A stretch of 17,211 nt of DNA from BRHc4a sp049325055. GTDB taxonomy: Bacteria > Bacillota > Desulfotomaculia > Desulfotomaculales > Desulfocucumaceae. Made by a program: the position numbers and the translations under genes. Location: positions 1 through 17,211 of the forward strand of contig JBMOPB010000003.1 of the NCBI GenBank assembly GCA_049325055.1. The letters run 5' to 3'. This document shows positions 1 through 6,736 of this stretch, one piece after another. The notes under the pieces were generated by a model. The model ran no database searches. It saw only the letters and a program-made list of their open reading frames with translations, and was not told the origin of the DNA. The number at the start of each line of letters is the position of its first letter. Within the stretch, counting starts at the first letter, position 1.

Positions 1-913
1 GCAGGAGCGCAAGATCGCCATCACTCCACGAACCGGTTCCAATAACGTTGTCAAATCCTATAAACCCGGATAATTTACCTCTGACATACAGAGGTAATAC
101 CAGTAACGATTTTATATCCTGACTTTCTAATATTTCTTTTTCAGCCTTAGCTTCTGTGGGTAATTTGGAAACGTTTGTTATATGAATGACCTCACCCTTA
201 TGTAACTTTTCCATCCACCAGGGGAATATTTCGGTCGGCAGATTTTGAAGCATGTCTTTTTGTGGAAATACTCCCTCGGCACACCATTCGTGGGTGTTGT
301 TCATTGTGGTTCCATCCTGGCTGAAGTAAAACAAATAGGCACGGCCGGCCCCGCTTATTATCCCTATATCCGCGAGGGAATCATTAATAGCTTCGTCGAT
401 GTCGGAGACACCTACAAAGCGGGAAGAAATTCGTTTAACAGTATCCATGAATTCCAACCTTCGCCGGATAGCTTCTTCCGCTTTCTTGCGGTGTGTAATG
501 TCTACAGCGAATTCAAATTTTACATCACGTCCGTCTGGCCACTTAATTGTTTTGTCTACTATCATAAAGTTTCTACCAAGTAACGGATTGTAATACTCCC
601 ATTTATATGGCTTGCCTTTGTCTCTTAGTATTACATCGTTAGTGCAGAATTCACACGGTGATTCCAAGCCTTGAAATTCTTTATAACAAGTGCCCCCTAT
701 AAGATTCTTTTGGTGCAGTTCCCTAAGAGTTTTATTAACAAACAATATTTCGTATGTTGTTGGATCAGAGACATATATTATCTCGCTAATGTCATCGCAG
801 ATAGATAAGAGCTGCTTATGTTGATCTTCTAGATTTCTTAAATTCGTAATTTGTAGGCGCAGTTCCGTCAATTCGTTTATTAGTTGCTCTCTTGTCTTAT
901 CTTCATCTTTCAT
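1..913 (-). CDS. PAS-GAF sensor protein, N-terminal part (C-terminus beyond left edge)
   Basis: The reverse strand is open from an ATG at 913 to the window edge, giving 304 residues with no stop. A ribosome binding site (AGGGGG) lies about 8 bases upstream of the ATG. Residues 1-35 are charged and heptad-like (start MKDEDKTREQLINEL), a probable short coiled coil. Residues about 35-150 look like a PAS domain of the PAS_4 kind, with the segment SPCEFC near residue 85-90 and the typical exit VDITHRKKAEEA. Residues about 165-304 resemble a GAF domain (ending in VLPLYVRGKLSGFIGFDN). There is no signal peptide or membrane segment in this part, so it is probably a cytosolic sensor. The output domain (histidine kinase, GGDEF or other) lies outside the window, so the signalling type cannot be stated. 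It is divergent from the small gene to its right. Confidence 0.8.
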   Translation of the reverse strand, partial: MKDEDKTREQLINELTELRLQITNLRNLEDQHKQLLSICDDISEIIYVSDPTTYEILFVNKTLRELHQKNLIGGTCYKEFQGLESPCEFCTNDVILRDKGKPYKWEYYNPLLGRNFMIVDKTIKWPDGRDVKFEFAVDITHRKKAEEAIRRRLEFMDTVKRISSRFVGVSDIDEAINDSLADIGIISGAGRAYLFYFSQDGTTMNNTHEWCAEGVFPQKDMLQNLPTEIFPWWMEKLHKGEVIHITNVSKLPTEAKAEKEILESQDIKSLLVLPLYVRGKLSGFIGFDNVIGTGSWSDGDLALL

Positions 914-1074
914 TTATGTTATCCCCCTATTTAAGGTTGAAAATTATTTTAGACAAATATCATAAACTTCCTTTTAAAAAAATCTTGATAAATCTTGAGC
1001 CAGTTTAGGTAGCTTAATAGTATTCCTGCCCACCCGTAAATATGGAAAATATGACATAAACCGTTAAAAAAGGA

Positions 1075-1140
1075 GGTTTCATCCTTTAGCTTGTAGAAGT
1101 GTTAATCACCCACAAAAACACACACAAGCGAGGTGAAACC
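1075..1140 (+). promoter_or_regulatory. Leader hairpin covering the ribosome binding site of the 1147 gene
   Basis: Bases 1075-1083 (GGTTTCATC) can pair with 1132-1140 (GGTGAAACC), nine pairs including one G-U. Bases 1089-1094 (GCTTGT) can pair with 1124-1129 (ACAAGC), six pairs. An unequal internal loop separates the two stems. The downstream arm contains the ribosome binding site (GAGGTG, 1130-1135) of the following gene, so folding would hide it. A second strong Shine-Dalgarno-like string, AAGGAGG at 1070-1076, overlaps the upstream arm but is not followed by a start codon. Pairing is read directly from the sequence; a role in translation control is inferred. Confidence 0.4.
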
Positions 1141-1146
1141 ACTGTT

Positions 1147-1347
1147 ATGAATGTTCTGGATGAAATGCTTTTTCCCTTTGAAGTTTTGGTGGAAAACTAT
1201 TCTGAAGAGGATAAAATTTTTCAGGAACATCTCCAAAATCAACCTGTTATATTGGTTGTGGCCACAGACCTTCCGACAGGAAGGCAATTTTCAGGGCACT
1301 TGTGCTCAAGAGATTATTGGGGCAGGCAAGTCCTAGCTGTCAATTAA
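1147..1347 (+). CDS. Small hypothetical protein, 66 aa
   Basis: I do not recognise this protein. The ATG at 1147 is chosen because GAGGTG lies about 11 bases upstream; the reading frame also extends to a GTG at 1099, but that codon has no ribosome binding site and would lie inside the leader hairpin. The product starts MNVLDEMLFPFEVLVENYSE and is acidic in its first half. It then has a short hydrophobic stretch (PVILVVATDLP), too short and interrupted to be a clear membrane segment, and a basic/aromatic end (SRDYWGRQVLAVN). One cysteine is present. A strong intrinsic terminator follows 55 bases after the stop, so it is probably a single-gene transcript. The coding call rests on ribosome binding site, codon phase and terminator, not on homology. 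Confidence 0.5.
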   Translation: MNVLDEMLFPFEVLVENYSEEDKIFQEHLQNQPVILVVATDLPTGRQFSGHLCSRDYWGRQVLAVN

Positions 1348-1401
1348 CAGAGATGTATTTGGGAGACTATTTGAAACCACCGGAAAAGCATATATATACA
1401 C

Positions 1402-1443
1402 AAAAAAAGGGGTTTCGCGGTTTATCGCGAAGCCCCTTTTTTT
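1402..1443. terminator. Strong intrinsic terminator, possibly bidirectional
   Basis: Seven A's, GGGG and TTTCGCG (1402-1419) pair with CGCGAAGCCCC and seven T's (1426-1443) around a six-base loop, with only one G-T wobble. The T run after the stem serves plus-strand transcription; the A run before it can do the same on the minus strand. It separates the small gene at 1147 from the perR promoter. Confidence 0.9.
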
Positions 1444-1463
1444 CAATTTTAGCTAAAAAATAG

Positions 1464-1500
1464 TTGATATGCCGCAGTTGTTGTTTTATAATAATTACAA
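1464..1500 (+). promoter_or_regulatory. perR promoter with overlapping PerR box
   Basis: A -35 box TTGATA (1464-1469) and a perfect -10 box TATAAT (1487-1492) are 17 bases apart, a near-ideal sigma-A promoter. TTATAATAATTACAA at 1486-1500 matches the PerR operator consensus TTATAATNATTATAA at all specified positions but one, and completely covers the -10 box. Bound PerR would block RNA polymerase, so the operon should be autorepressed and released by peroxide or loss of bound metal. The match is seen in the sequence; binding is inferred from the known Bacillus PerR box. Confidence 0.85.
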
Positions 1501-1524
1501 ATCAATAGGGGTTATAAAATAATA

Positions 1525-1962
1525 ATGAAAATAAATAAATTTAAAGAGCTAGGGCTGAAATTGACTCCTCAAAGACTTGCAATTTTAAATTTGCTTGAGG
1601 GTAATACAAAACACCCGTCAGCGGAGGAAATATACAATCAATTAAAACCCCAGTACCCTTCATTGTCCCTTGCGACGGTATACAATACCCTTGAAGTATT
1701 GGCCAGAGCAGGGGAATTGCAAGAGATAAGGATAAAGGCAGATAAAAGACATTTTGATCCAAACCCTGCCCCCCATGGCCATTTTTTATGCCGGATTTGC
1801 GAATCCATTCATGATTTAGATGCCGCCCCTTTGGAAATAGAAACTCCATTTAACATAAAGGGCTATCGGGTGGAAGAATATACACTTTATTTTTATGGGA
1901 TTTGCCCGAGATGCCGGGAAAGGGACACTGAGTGCAATCACCAGGGGGTGGTTAAAATGTAG
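1525..1962 (+). CDS. perR: PerR-type peroxide-sensing repressor, Fur family
   Basis: A 145-residue Fur-family regulator of normal length. Residues 1-75 form the winged helix (LTPQRLAILNLLE at 13-25, SLATVYNTLEVL at 48-59, the recognition helix). The structural zinc site is C89-x2-C92 with C127-x2-C130. Likely regulatory metal ligands are H30, D78, H84, H86 and D97. An aspartate at position 78, where Fur proteins usually carry glutamate, is the PerR hallmark allowing iron-catalysed histidine oxidation by H2O2. The ATG at 1525 follows AGGGG about 14 bases upstream, a slightly long spacing. It is first in an operon with flavodiiron protein and rubrerythrin genes and has a PerR box over its own promoter, which supports PerR over Fur or Zur. 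The tail after C130 is longer and more polar than in Bacillus PerR and adds C137 and H139. Confidence 0.88.
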   Translation: MKINKFKELGLKLTPQRLAILNLLEGNTKHPSAEEIYNQLKPQYPSLSLATVYNTLEVLARAGELQEIRIKADKRHFDPNPAPHGHFLCRICESIHDLDAAPLEIETPFNIKGYRVEEYTLYFYGICPRCRERDTECNHQGVVKM

Positions 1963-2013
1963 GGTCTGATAATTTCTGGAAAAATAGTTTCAAAAAAAAG
2001 TATTTTTGGAAGG

Positions 2014-3201
2014 GTGAGCGCAACGAGACCTGTTGAAATCAAACCGAACATCTATTGGGTTGGCGGTATTGACTGGGATTTGCGTTATTTTCACGGCTAC
2101 CTGACTCCCAGGGGAACCACCTATAACGCTTATTTGATTGTGGATGACAAAATTGCGCTGGTTGATACCGTAAAAAACTATCTTTTTGACGAGATGATCG
2201 AACGTATTAAAGTTATCGTGGACCCTGCAAAAATTGATTATCTCGTGGTAAATCACGTGGAGATGGATCATTCCGGAAGCGTGCCTAATTTAATGGAAGT
2301 AGCGCCGCAGGCCAGGATAGTCACCTCCTCTAAGGGAAAAAATGGATTGGAACGGCATTATAAAAAAGGCTGGGAATATTTAATTGTAAAATCCGGTGAT
2401 GAGCTAAGCCTGGGGTCCCGCACCTTTAAGTTTGTGCAGATCCCGATGGTCCACTGGCCTGATTCCATGGTCAGCTATATTCCGGAAGAAAAACTGCTTC
2501 TGCCCAATGACGCTTTCGGGCAGCACATCGCCAGCGCGGAGCGTTTTGATGATGAACTGGGGTGGGATATTGTCCGCGAGGAAGCTGCCAAGTATTATGC
2601 CAATATTGTTTTACCTTATGGTGATCAGGTTAAAAAGGCCCTTGCAACTATAGGGCAGCTGCCTGTTGAGATGATAGGGCCAAGCCACGGGGTTATCTGG
2701 CGCTCTTACTTGCCCCGGCTGCTGGATGTGTATTCCAAGTGGGCCGATCATGAGACCGAGCTGAAGGCGCTGATTGTGTATGACACCATGTGGGGTTCCA
2801 CCAGGGAGATAGCGATGGCGCTGGCAAATGGACTGGAGGATGCAGGTGTTCCCGTCACCACCCGTTTCCTGCAAACCAGCCACATGTCTGAAATTATGAG
2901 AGATGTACTTGTTTCGAAGGCTGTTTTTGTCGGCTCCCCCACCTTGAATAACGGCATGCTTCCCGCCGTTGCCGGCTTTCTTGCATACCTTAAAGGGTTA
3001 AGGCCCCAAAAGCGTATCGGGTTTGCCTTCGGCTCGTACGGCTGGGGTGGCCAGGGAGCGAGGCAGGTACAGGAGGCCTTGCAATCTATTGGCTGGGAAA
3101 CTCCCGTGGAAGTCATCAACATTCAATATGTACCGGACGGTAAGGAACTGCAGGCCGTACGGGAAACCGGGAAAAAATTAGGGCAAATTATTAAAGGGTA
3201 G
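2014..3201 (+). CDS. fprA: FprA-type flavodiiron protein (O2/NO reductase)
   Basis: A 395-residue class A flavodiiron protein. The N-terminal metallo-beta-lactamase-like domain (about 1-245) keeps the diiron ligands: HVEMDH at 81-86 (H81, E83, D85, H86 region), H147 in HWPDS, D166 in NDAFGQ and H225 in SHGVIWR. The C-terminal flavodoxin domain (about 250-395) has the FMN phosphate loop TMWGST (258-263) and the later loop FGSYGWGG. Such proteins reduce O2 to water or NO to N2O in the cytosol, fed by a rubredoxin partner. The next gene, hrb, encodes exactly that kind of partner, as in the Moorella thermoacetica FprA-Hrb pair. The start is a GTG. It fits the family N-terminus (PVEIKPNIYWVG), but the GGAAGG string directly abuts it, so translation initiation may be weak or slightly misplaced. 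The gap to perR is 51 bases. Confidence 0.95.
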   Translation: MSATRPVEIKPNIYWVGGIDWDLRYFHGYLTPRGTTYNAYLIVDDKIALVDTVKNYLFDEMIERIKVIVDPAKIDYLVVNHVEMDHSGSVPNLMEVAPQARIVTSSKGKNGLERHYKKGWEYLIVKSGDELSLGSRTFKFVQIPMVHWPDSMVSYIPEEKLLLPNDAFGQHIASAERFDDELGWDIVREEAAKYYANIVLPYGDQVKKALATIGQLPVEMIGPSHGVIWRSYLPRLLDVYSKWADHETELKALIVYDTMWGSTREIAMALANGLEDAGVPVTTRFLQTSHMSEIMRDVLVSKAVFVGSPTLNNGMLPAVAGFLAYLKGLRPQKRIGFAFGSYGWGGQGARQVQEALQSIGWETPVEVINIQYVPDGKELQAVRETGKKLGQIIKG

Positions 3202-3213
3202 GGAGGCTGGGTT

Positions 3214-3909
3214 ATGACAGGATTGAACCAGAAAGCTTTGCAAAAAATCAGTTACGGCCTTTACATCATTACTTCCCGAAAAGGCGACCGGCTTAACGGC
3301 CAAGTGGCCAACACCGTTTTCCAGATTTCCAGTGATCCCGTAACTATCGCTGTAAGCATTAATAAAAATAATTTAACCAACGAGTTTATAAAGGGGAGTA
3401 AGTTTTTTACAGTATCCGTGCTCGACCAGGACGCCCCTTTGTCCTTAATTGGGCATTTCGGATTTAAATCCGGCCGGGAAGTAGATAAGTTTAAAGGCGT
3501 AAATTATAAAACCGGCAGCACGGGGCTTCCTTACTTAACGGAAAACATTATAGCTTACCTGGAAGCAGAAGTAATACGGGAAGTTGACGCAGTTACCCAT
3601 GATATCTTCATCGGCAAAGTAATCGGCGCGGAAGTCTTGAAAGAAGGCACTCCCATGACCTATGCTTACTACCACCAGGTAAAAAGGGGAGGAACTCCCA
3701 AAAATGCTCCGACTTTCGTGGAAAAAGAGAACGGAGGGCAAAACAAAATGGACAAGTATGTATGTTCAGTCTGCGGCTACGTCTACGATCCGGAGGCGGG
3801 AGACGTGGAGCATAGCATTCCGTCCGGCACACCGTTTGAAAAACTGCCGGAAGACTGGGTCTGCCCGGTTTGCGGCGCGTGCAAAGATCAGTTTGAAAAG
3901 GAGGCATAA
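3214..3909 (+). CDS. hrb: High-molecular-weight rubredoxin: flavin reductase fused to rubredoxin
   Basis: A 231-residue fusion. Residues 1-170 form a flavin reductase-like FMN-binding domain (start MTGLNQKALQKISYGLYI; conserved ANTVFQISSDPVTIAVSINK). Residues 179-231 form a complete rubredoxin with C184-x2-C187-G and C217-P-V-C220-G. This is the domain order of Hrb of Moorella, which takes electrons from NADH and passes them to FprA. The gene lies 12 bases after fprA, with GGGAGG before the ATG. A methionine at 179 opens the rubredoxin part and is preceded by GGAGGG, so free rubredoxin could in principle be made from an internal start; this is inference. The end of the gene carries AAGGAGG, which served the now-broken next gene. 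Confidence 0.93.
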   Translation: MTGLNQKALQKISYGLYIITSRKGDRLNGQVANTVFQISSDPVTIAVSINKNNLTNEFIKGSKFFTVSVLDQDAPLSLIGHFGFKSGREVDKFKGVNYKTGSTGLPYLTENIIAYLEAEVIREVDAVTHDIFIGKVIGAEVLKEGTPMTYAYYHQVKRGGTPKNAPTFVEKENGGQNKMDKYVCSVCGYVYDPEAGDVEHSIPSGTPFEKLPEDWVCPVCGACKDQFEKEA

Positions 3910-3911
3910 AA

Positions 3912-4218
3912 ATGCAGCTTAAACCCGACTAGCTAATCCATTTCGGGATGCAGATCGAGGAAAGAGTTTTTGAATTTTTCCAGGGGATGGCCGGTAAGGT
4001 GACTGACCCGGAAGTAAAAGGGTTTTTGAACTCCTGTCGGGCGAGGTGGGAAAACATTACAACGAGAAACCATTTTATTCTTTACCGCATTGAAAAAAAT
4101 TGTACCTGTTGAAGGCCAAAAAACCCTGGACATGTTGATTGACCAGGAAAATCTCCATATCAAAAGTTTGATGGAGCTTAAGAAGAAGTTGACGGAGGAT
4201 ACGGGTAATTCTGTTTAA
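3912..4218 (+). pseudogene. Broken ferritin-like/rubrerythrin-family gene
   Basis: An ATG at 3912, with AAGGAGG overlapping the end of hrb, opens MQLKPD and meets TAG at 3930-3932. The same frame then continues LIHFGMQIEERVFEFFQG and MAGKVTDPEVKGFLN to about 4035. Expected sequence resumes in a second frame (LSGEVGKHYNEKPFYSLP, about 4035-4095) and in a third (LKKIVPVEGQKTLDMLIDQE, then NLHIKSLMELKKKLTED, to TAA at 4216-4218). Spliced together the frames read as a four-helix ferritin-like domain: an E-rich first helix, a GEVGKHY segment like the family's E-x2-H motif, and a last helix with E and H. One nonsense codon and two frameshifts point to a pseudogene. Because this is draft sequence, errors at the A-rich runs remain possible for the frameshifts. 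Its place between hrb and rubredoxin fits a peroxide-scavenging role when intact. Confidence 0.65.
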
Positions 4219-4234
4219 AAGGGGATTGTATGGC

Positions 4235-4417
4235 ATGGAGAAATGGGTCTGTGAAGTTTGCGGATATATTTATGATCCAGAAAAAGGTGCGGATGGAATT
4301 CCGCCCGGAACACCGTTTGAAGAGCTGCCCGAAGATTGGGAATGTCCTGAGTGTTTTGCTGACAAGAGCCAGTTTACTATAGAGTACCTTAATACACATA
4401 GAAAACCGCGGAATTAA
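4235..4417 (+). CDS. Rubredoxin
   Basis: A 60-residue rubredoxin, an iron-sulfur electron carrier. The four iron ligands are present: C6-E-V-C9-G near the start and C-P-E-C in WECPECFADKSQF. The second knuckle normally reads CPxCG; here the glycine is replaced by phenylalanine, a small departure close to the metal site. GTPFEELPEDWECP is typical of the family. The ATG at 4235 is preferred over the in-frame TTG at 4226 because AAGGGG at 4219-4224 is about 10 bases upstream of the ATG but touches the TTG. A 7-residue tail (THRKPRN) extends past the usual end. It sits between the broken ferritin-like gene and the reverse rubrerythrin, and probably carries electrons to FprA and to that rubrerythrin. 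Confidence 0.92.
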   Translation: MEKWVCEVCGYIYDPEKGADGIPPGTPFEELPEDWECPECFADKSQFTIEYLNTHRKPRN

Positions 4418-4479
4418 AAAAGCTTTTTGTCTGGAGAAACCGGATTTAATATTCAAACTTTTCAAGGAGGTTAATTGCT

Positions 4480-5025
4480 ATGAAAAAATGGCGCTGTACA
4501 GTTTGCGGGTACGTCCATGAAGGGGAAACACCACCGGAAAAATGTCCTAACTGTGGAGCCCCGAAGGAAAAATTCGAGCTGTTGACCACGTCCGGCCCGG
4601 ATCTTGTGGACTGGAATAAAATAGGCGTGGCGAAAGGATCCGGTTTTGAAGAGGATTTGGACATGCAGTTCAGGGGAGAGTGCATGGAGGTGGGAATGTA
4701 TATCGCCATGGCCCGCCAGGCCGAGCGGGAGGGTTATACGGAGATAGCCGAAACAATGAAGCGTATAGCCTGGGAAGAAGCTCACCACGCAGCTCGCTTT
4801 GCTGAACTCCTGGGGGAAGTATTAAGCGAAAGCACGGAGGAAAACCTGAAAAAATTGGTAGATGGCGAAGCCGGCGCCAACCGCGGGAAAAAGGAAATCG
4901 CCACCCGCTCCAAAAAGGAAGGACAGGACGCTATCCATGATGCCATTCATGAAGCTTGTAAAGACGAAGCTAGACATTGCATGGCTTTCTACGGTCTCTT
5001 AAAAAGGTACTTTCCAAAAGCTTAA
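4480..5025 (+). CDS. Reverse rubrerythrin (NADH peroxidase component)
   Basis: A 181-residue protein with the domain order opposite to classical rubrerythrin. The rubredoxin-like centre comes first (C6-x2-C9 and C22-x2-C25), followed by a four-helix diiron domain from about residue 55. Diiron ligands are expected in FRGECMEVGMY (E67, E70), in W-EEAHH (E99, H102 region) and in the last helix CKDEARH (E163, H166). In clostridia such proteins reduce H2O2 (and O2) in the cytosol with electrons from NADH via a flavin reductase and rubredoxin, which matches the genes upstream. Translation starts at ATG 4480 behind a perfect AAGGAGG. It is the last gene of the perR-led cluster and is followed by a hairpin. 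In Clostridium acetobutylicum homologues belong to the PerR regulon. Confidence 0.93.
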   Translation: MKKWRCTVCGYVHEGETPPEKCPNCGAPKEKFELLTTSGPDLVDWNKIGVAKGSGFEEDLDMQFRGECMEVGMYIAMARQAEREGYTEIAETMKRIAWEEAHHAARFAELLGEVLSESTEENLKKLVDGEAGANRGKKEIATRSKKEGQDAIHDAIHEACKDEARHCMAFYGLLKRYFPKA

Positions 5026-5035
5026 AATGTTCGAA

Positions 5036-5066
5036 AAACCCGGGGTGTTAAATGGCGCCCCGGTTT
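5036..5066 (+). terminator. Likely terminator of the oxygen-defence operon
   Basis: AAA-C-CCGGGGTG (5036-5047) pairs with CGCCCCGGTTT (5056-5066) around an 8-base loop, with one bulged C and one G-T pair. The stem is GC-rich, but the following bases (ATATGTTTATGG) form only a weak U tract, so termination may be partial. Confidence 0.5.
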
Positions 5067-5227
5067 ATATGTTTATGGAGGAGTTAATTGCTGTTGATTA
5101 TCCGGTCAAGTTGCGGCCCGGGCCTGGCAGGGCGACTAATGGCGAAAAATAAAAAAAGCAAAAGGAACACGGGCTAGTTTTGGGGAATTAAATTTATTAA
5201 ACAGAAAAGTGTGTTAAGGAAGATAAA
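5067..5227. other. Spacer between the redox and Wadjet operons
   Basis: No convincing gene is present. GGAGGAGTTAATTGCTG at 5077-5093 closely copies the ribosome-binding leader of the reverse rubrerythrin gene (GGAGGTTAATTGCT), but only frames of 27-29 codons follow it, one of them ending in a lysine-rich run. It may be the worn remnant of a duplicated leader. AAGGA at about 5216 is the ribosome binding site of jetA. I could not find a convincing -35/-10 pair for jetA. Confidence 0.3.
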
Positions 5228-6736
5228 ATGAATAATTCCCTGCTAAAACCAATAACTGAATTAAGTTACCTTAACGCTCAGAATGTTGGCCGTTACCGCT
5301 GTATCATGAGATATTTTTACGATCAGCACCAGCGGCTGCGCTATTGGCTAAAGCCCCGGGATGTATTTGACGGGGTTATGGCCTACGGCCTGATTGATGA
5401 TGGCTACAGCCTGGAGCTCTGCCAGAAGGATTTAAGCCAGCTGGTGGAGTGGGGCAATCTGGTTCCCCGGCATGACGGGGGGCGGTCTGCCACAGTGGAA
5501 GAGTACCTGCGTAAAAAATTCCGCTACCAGATGACGCCTTATGCGGTTGAGATTGAGCGCATGGTGGCGGGACTGGAAAAAATAAGGGGGTACGGCGGTT
5601 CCCTGGAGCCCGGGCTTTTTGAAAGCATTGCCATAAACCTGGACAGGCTGGAAGGTTGCGGCGGGCAAATGCCCCAGGGTGAGGCGGCAACATTATGGGA
5701 AAGCATTTATGAAGATTTCATCAAATTGACCGAAAATGCCTCGGACTACATCGCCAGCCTGCAGAGCGCCAAGGTGGAAGAGCTTATGCTGACCGAAGCC
5801 TTTTTAATATACAAGGACTCTGTAACCCGCTACCTGCAGGATTTTGTCCAGGGGCTTCAGCGCCATGCATACAGGATAGAAAGCGCTCTCGCCAACATGC
5901 CGGAGGAAGTTATCGATAGGTTTCTGAACAATGTGCAGCGGGACCTGGCCGCCCTCCCCAGGCTTGACGAACCCACTACCCACGAGGAGCAGAAAATCCA
6001 GAACAGGCAGGAGTGGCAGAGTCTGGTGCGCTGGTTTGTGGGGGATGACAACGATCCCAGCGATGTGTACTTCCTGGAGCAGACCACCAAGGACACTATT
6101 GCCAGGATTGTTCGAAACGCCTTGCGCATCCAGGAAAAACACCGTTCCGGCGTCAGCCGCAGGAGGGAGCTGGATTTTATCGGACAGTGGTTTTTTTCCA
6201 TGGATGATGTCAATCAGGCCCACCGGCTGGCGGCCCTTGTCTTTGGGCTTTACCGCTGCCGGCACTTCCATGGAGTGGACGAAAAGGGCACAGAAAACTC
6301 GGATATTTCCATGTGGCAGGCCGGGCCAAACATAAGGGGTCTGCGCTCCCGCAGCAGAAAGCGGCTAAGGGATACCGGAACGGGCTACATTGCGGATTAT
6401 AGGGACCGGCAGCAAAGGTCCAGGGATATCTATCTAAAGTCACAGCAGGCGGAAAGGGCATTGCTGATGGACTACCTGGAAAAAGGCCAGATCAACATCA
6501 GGGAACTGAGTCCGGTGCCGGCAAAAACGAGATATTTTCTTCTTTACTGGATAGGGCGCTGCCTGGCCAATAAATCCCGGCAGGTTTTTACCCCGGAGGG
6601 AATAAGGATCAGCCTAATCGAGCCCGTGGACCGGGGCAGGGCCATACTGGAATGTGAAGACGGCGAATTGGACATGCCCAATTATACATTAAAATTCAGC
6701 GGTGAGGTTAAGGGATTCAATGAACAAAAACAGTGA
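5228..6736 (+). CDS. jetA: Wadjet protein JetA (DUF2397/TIGR02677), kleisin-like subunit
   Basis: A 502-residue protein matching the DUF2397 family in length and in its N-terminal part (NVGRYRCIMRYFYDQHQRLR, then LSQLVEWGNLVPRHD and ATVEEYLRKKFRYQMTPYAV at about 75-115). That part looks like winged helices. The remainder is mostly helical and charged, as expected for a kleisin. In Wadjet systems JetA links the SMC heads of JetC and binds JetB, forming the MukBEF-like loop-extruding motor that detects small circular DNA. The ATG at 5228 has AAGGA about 8 bases upstream. The last 17 bases overlap the next gene, so the four genes are probably translated in coupled fashion. The gene looks clearly richer in G+C than the redox genes upstream. 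Family assignment is from recalled sequence patterns; the subtype name (type III) is less certain than the system. Confidence 0.87.
   Translation: MNNSLLKPITELSYLNAQNVGRYRCIMRYFYDQHQRLRYWLKPRDVFDGVMAYGLIDDGYSLELCQKDLSQLVEWGNLVPRHDGGRSATVEEYLRKKFRYQMTPYAVEIERMVAGLEKIRGYGGSLEPGLFESIAINLDRLEGCGGQMPQGEAATLWESIYEDFIKLTENASDYIASLQSAKVEELMLTEAFLIYKDSVTRYLQDFVQGLQRHAYRIESALANMPEEVIDRFLNNVQRDLAALPRLDEPTTHEEQKIQNRQEWQSLVRWFVGDDNDPSDVYFLEQTTKDTIARIVRNALRIQEKHRSGVSRRRELDFIGQWFFSMDDVNQAHRLAALVFGLYRCRHFHGVDEKGTENSDISMWQAGPNIRGLRSRSRKRLRDTGTGYIADYRDRQQRSRDIYLKSQQAERALLMDYLEKGQINIRELSPVPAKTRYFLLYWIGRCLANKSRQVFTPEGIRISLIEPVDRGRAILECEDGELDMPNYTLKFSGEVKGFNEQKQ

Noticed and set aside
245..593. Two plus-strand open frames of 112 and 64 codons
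   Set aside because: They lie opposite the PAS-GAF gene, whose full-length reverse frame has a ribosome binding site and recognisable domains.
3930..3932. In-frame TAG in the ferritin-like gene as a pyrrolysine codon
   Set aside because: Two further frame changes follow in the same gene and the position is not a known pyrrolysine site, so decay explains it better.
4417..4428. AAAAAGCTTTTT palindrome after the rubredoxin gene as a terminator
   Set aside because: It has no loop and only AT pairs apart from its centre, so it cannot form a stable terminator stem.
5069..5152. Tiny frames of 27-29 codons after a GGAGG site
   Set aside because: Too short, overlapping each other and without any recognised similarity; recorded only as part of the spacer.
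5190..5210. Possible PerR box before jetA
   Set aside because: The AT-rich string around AATTAAATTTATTAAAC has about four mismatches to the consensus, no better than chance in such sequence.
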